Shown here: one piece after another, positions 6,147 through 8,188 of the stretch | Layout of the letters: each line of letters opens with the position of its first letter | How positions within the stretch are numbered: position 1 is the stretch's first letter | Assembly: GCA_020445005.1 (NCBI GenBank) | Contig: JAGRHM010000424.1 | Coordinates: 192 to 8,379, forward strand | Reading direction: 5' to 3' | Origin: Candidatus Competibacteraceae bacterium | GTDB lineage: Bacteria; Pseudomonadota; Gammaproteobacteria; Competibacterales; Competibacteraceae | Length of the DNA stretch: 8,188 nt | Notes under the pieces: model-generated | Told to the model about the DNA's origin: nothing | What the model saw: the letters and a program-made list of their open reading frames with translations, nothing else | The model's database searches: none | Translations under genes and position numbers: made by a program

Positions 6147-7757
6147 TCAGGTAATCCTGGTCAAACTGTGGCGATTTCGTGTCCAGCGCGCCCAGAATCG
6201 ACCCACTTCGTACCAGTGCAAATAACCTGCTTCCAGCGCCAGTCGCCACAGCGTTAATGGATGAAGACTCCAGCGATCTTCCGCAGCGCACAATACCGGG
6301 CGTAAACCCAGACCCTGCGCCAAGGTCCCGCTACGCGCCAAATGGTAGCGACTGGTGACCAGAACAAACGGATGGGTCTTATTTTCCCCAAGTAGTTGCC
6401 GCGCGCGGCGCAAATTGTCCAGGGTGTGCAGGGATTGATCTTCGATGGCCAGGGCGGCAGCGGGTAGGCCCATGGCTACAAGAAATTGCCGACCCCGTTC
6501 GGCTTCGCTGACGCTGCCGCCGGTCAAGCCGCCAACCAGCAGAATGCGCCGCCGGGGATCAGTATGGTATAGAGCAGCCGCGCGCTCCAACCGGCAGGCA
6601 TACTCATCAGACACTTGATCCTGTTGCAGGCGCGCTCCCAGCACCACGACCCAGTCGTTTTCGGCAACTTGAGCAGGGGTGCGCCGGGCAATTTGCCAAA
6701 CCCGGTGGAATAGCCACAATCCACTCAGTCCTAATGTCGCCAATAGCAACACATTTGATAGCAGCAAGGTTCCCAGACCATCCCAACCCATGGCCAATTG
6801 CCGGGCGAAGCGTTGCGGCCGCGGCGGGCGCTCTCCATACCCATTCTCTTCCGCAAGTCCGGCGGGCGCTTCCTGCCAGTAGTCGTAGAAATTGAACCAG
6901 TTATAGGGCGCATCGCGGGCGTAATGCTCCAGTCGATCCGCGTAGCGCTGCACCCAAAAACCCAGTTGTTCCTGACGATGGCGTCGGTCCAGAGTGATCC
7001 GTTCAGCCAGCAACTCGAAATGTATCTGGTAACGATTGCCGCCCTGGTAAAGACCAAAGCACAGGATAACCGGACAACCGGCCAGCGCGGCGAACAGGAT
7101 AGGGGCTACCGGTAAAGCGACCTGCTGGCTAAAAAATTGGCAATGCGCGGCTTTCTCGCCCGGCGCGACCCGATCGCCCAGCACGCCGACCAGATACCCC
7201 TGTTCCACGCTTTCCTGAACCTTAATCAGGGTTTCCGGTCCGCCGATCGGGATGATGGTTTGCGCCAGCGCTGGATTGAGCGCATCAAGCAATTGGGTCA
7301 TGGCCGGGTTATGGCGGGTGTTCATCAAAATCCGGATCGGAAAATGCCGCAAGTGCAAGCCGATGGCCCGCAGGGCTTCAAAACTGCCCAGGTGAGAACC
7401 AAGTAGAAGGCAGCCTCGACCAGACGCTGCCTGATCCAGAATCCATTGACTGCCAAAAATTTCCATTTCGAAGTCATTCAATCGTCCGGTCAAAAAATAG
7501 ACCCGATCCAGGATCGTCGCGGCAAAGCAGTGAATATGGCGAAACTGCTCGCGCCAGCCGGGTTCGCATCCCAGCGCCCGACGCAGAAAAAGCCGCGAAC
7601 CGCGTCGCGCCTCGCCGGCAGTTGCTAAAAAATACAGCGTGATGGGATATAGAAGAGTACGGCCCGCCGAGCGACCCAGATGTAGGGCGATCCAGCGGAT
7701 CAGTCGCAAAGTCCATCCGCTGCCGCGTTCCGGCAATTGTCCCCATTGCCGACTCAT
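6147..7757 (-). CDS. Fusion protein: LpxL-like acyltransferase + membrane span + DUF218 (YdcF/SanA/ElyC-like) domain
   Basis: A 536-residue predicted inner-membrane protein with two domains. Residues 1 to about 295 look like a lipid A-type (LpxL/HtrB) acyltransferase: a hydrophobic N-terminal anchor (about 18-44), the HX4E catalytic motif in GSHLGSFE (His122, Glu127), DRVAPGE near 195 and a YNWFNFYDYW end. Such acyltransferases (ApeD type) occur in aryl polyene clusters and probably lipidate the product. An Arg/Pro-rich link and a span at about 327-350 lead to a DUF218 domain (about 368-490): VVLGA at 371-375, GGLTGG at 409-414, SEAE at 417-420, HTLDN near 444-448 and TSRYHLARS at 468-476. 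DUF218 proteins are linked to envelope integrity; their chemistry here is unknown. I chose the ATG at 7757 because family members begin close to QWxxxPERGS; a TTG at 7784 is the alternative, and neither has a good ribosome site. Confidence 0.87.
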   Translation of the reverse strand: MSRQWGQLPERGSGWTLRLIRWIALHLGRSAGRTLLYPITLYFLATAGEARRGSRLFLRRALGCEPGWREQFRHIHCFAATILDRVYFLTGRLNDFEMEIFGSQWILDQAASGRGCLLLGSHLGSFEALRAIGLHLRHFPIRILMNTRHNPAMTQLLDALNPALAQTIIPIGGPETLIKVQESVEQGYLVGVLGDRVAPGEKAAHCQFFSQQVALPVAPILFAALAGCPVILCFGLYQGGNRYQIHFELLAERITLDRRHRQEQLGFWVQRYADRLEHYARDAPYNWFNFYDYWQEAPAGLAEENGYGERPPRPQRFARQLAMGWDGLGTLLLSNVLLLATLGLSGLWLFHRVWQIARRTPAQVAENDWVVVLGARLQQDQVSDEYACRLERAAALYHTDPRRRILLVGGLTGGSVSEAERGRQFLVAMGLPAAALAIEDQSLHTLDNLRRARQLLGENKTHPFVLVTSRYHLARSGTLAQGLGLRPVLCAAEDRWSLHPLTLWRLALEAGYLHWYEVGRFWARWTRNRHSLTRIT

Positions 7758-7798
7758 AAGCGACTCATGGCAGATAGCGCCCAAACGAATGCGGGGTG

Positions 7799-8074
7799 CT
7801 AGTGAACACGACGTTCAGCGATATGCGCGCTCAAAGCCCGTAACGAAGCAAACACCCGTTGATTTTGCTGCTCGTCAGAGCGCATTTGAAAACCATAGAT
7901 TTTGCTGATCGCCAGCGCCAACTCCAGCGCATCAATGGAGTCCAACCCTAACCCTTCATTAAACAAGGGTTCCCCGGGCGCAATATCTTCCGGTTTGATG
8001 TCTTCGAGGCGCAAGGTCTCAACCAGCAAACGGGCGACCTCTAATTCGAATGGCGAAAGGGCTTCCAAACTCAT
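7799..8074 (-). CDS. Acyl carrier protein (ApeE-like)
   Basis: A 91-residue acyl carrier protein that would hold growing acyl or polyene chains on a 4'-phosphopantetheine arm. The attachment motif is LGLDSIDALEL with Ser46 as the modified residue, followed by the helix ALAISKIYGFQM. Length and the predicted helices around the motif fit a stand-alone type II carrier protein. The sequence resembles the LGLDSIDALELA carrier group of aryl polyene clusters more than the housekeeping fatty acid AcpP, which is unusually acidic and has a different DSL surrounding. A strong ribosome-binding site (GGAGGG, three bases before the ATG) confirms the start. It is the first gene of the minus-strand block seen here; the acyltransferase fusion follows after 41 bp. 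Confidence 0.92.
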   Translation of the reverse strand: MSLEALSPFELEVARLLVETLRLEDIKPEDIAPGEPLFNEGLGLDSIDALELALAISKIYGFQMRSDEQQNQRVFASLRALSAHIAERRVH

Positions 8075-8188
8075 TTTCCCTCCGGGAACCTTATTAAAAC
8101 AGGATCGTTTCGAGCGTGTAGAAGGTTGTTAATTTGATCACAAACTATATCATGCCTTGCAGTGAAAATTGGCGATAGCTCGGCTGGG
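8075..8188 (-). other. AT-rich region upstream of the acyl carrier protein gene, to the window edge
   Basis: The stretch is clearly more AT-rich than the genes around it, which fits a leader or promoter region. I see no convincing promoter: TTGTGA with a 17-base spacer to TACACG, and a lone TATAGT near 8145, are both weak. TGTGATCAAATTAACA resembles one half of a CRP-type site only. Reading from 8187 on the minus strand, 38 sense codons stay open and end in a TGA overlapping the ACP ATG (ATGA, 8071-8074). This could be the tail of an upstream gene, but it contains several codons uncommon in the neighbours (AGG, ATA, CTA) and matches no family I know. Confidence 0.4.
8078..8083 (-). promoter_or_regulatory. 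Strong ribosome-binding site of the acyl carrier protein gene
   Basis: On the minus strand GGAGGG precedes AAA and the ATG at 8074. It is the best Shine-Dalgarno match in the window, as expected for a carrier protein needed in larger amounts than the enzymes downstream. Confidence 0.7.

Noticed and set aside
7137..7406. Plus-strand open frames opposite the acyltransferase gene (for example 7137-7406)
   Set aside because: The minus-strand acyltransferase domain has its catalytic motif and continuous homology through this region; the plus-strand frames have no recognisable features.
8130..8150. CRP-type operator near TGTGATCAAATTAACA
   Set aside because: Only one half-site matches, the second half departs from TCACA, and no convincing promoter is positioned next to it.

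Overview
The window looks like a chromosomal segment from a gram-negative bacterium, most likely a gammaproteobacterium. The evidence is an outer-membrane autotransporter barrel, a LolA-family periplasmic protein, an LpxL-type acyltransferase and an aryl-polyene-type lipid gene set. GC content is moderate. No genus can be assigned from the sequence alone; affinity to a Competibacter-like lineage is only a guess from the style of the proteins.

The window holds two gene sets facing each other. The left set (+ strand, 1-4327) reads as one operon. It begins with the 3' part of a large autotransporter carrying Ig-like repeats, cut by the left edge. Next is a Hanks-type Ser/Thr kinase with one membrane span and a C-terminal DUF4384-type domain outside the membrane. 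Last is a secreted DUF4384-type protein that overlaps the kinase gene by 11 bp. The two DUF4384 domains are clear paralogues, so the set may connect a surface adhesin-like protein, a periplasmic domain pair and cytoplasmic phosphorylation. No function is known to me for this trio.

The right set (- strand, 8074 down to 4346) is a tightly packed five-gene block that matches the accessory half of an aryl polyene (APE, xanthomonadin-like) type biosynthetic cluster. In transcription order it encodes an acyl carrier protein; a fusion of an LpxL-like acyltransferase with a membrane span and a DUF218 (YdcF/SanA/ElyC-like) domain; a short ketosynthase-like protein without the catalytic cysteine (chain-length-factor-like, ApeC type); a hotdog-fold dehydratase-like protein (ApeP type); and a LolA-like carrier (ApeL type). 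Junctions are 41 bp, 3 bp, a 7-bp overlap and a 4-bp overlap. The elongating ketosynthase, ketoreductase, aryl starter ligase and exporter are not in the window. They would be expected beyond the right edge, upstream in transcription order, if the cluster is complete.

The two sets converge with only 18 bp between their stop codons. Coding density is very high. The only noncoding stretches are about 30 bp between the autotransporter and kinase genes (with a small hairpin), the 18-bp convergent gap, a short gap after the ACP gene, and about 114 bp upstream of the ACP gene at the right edge. No tRNA, rRNA, CRISPR array or insertion sequence was seen.
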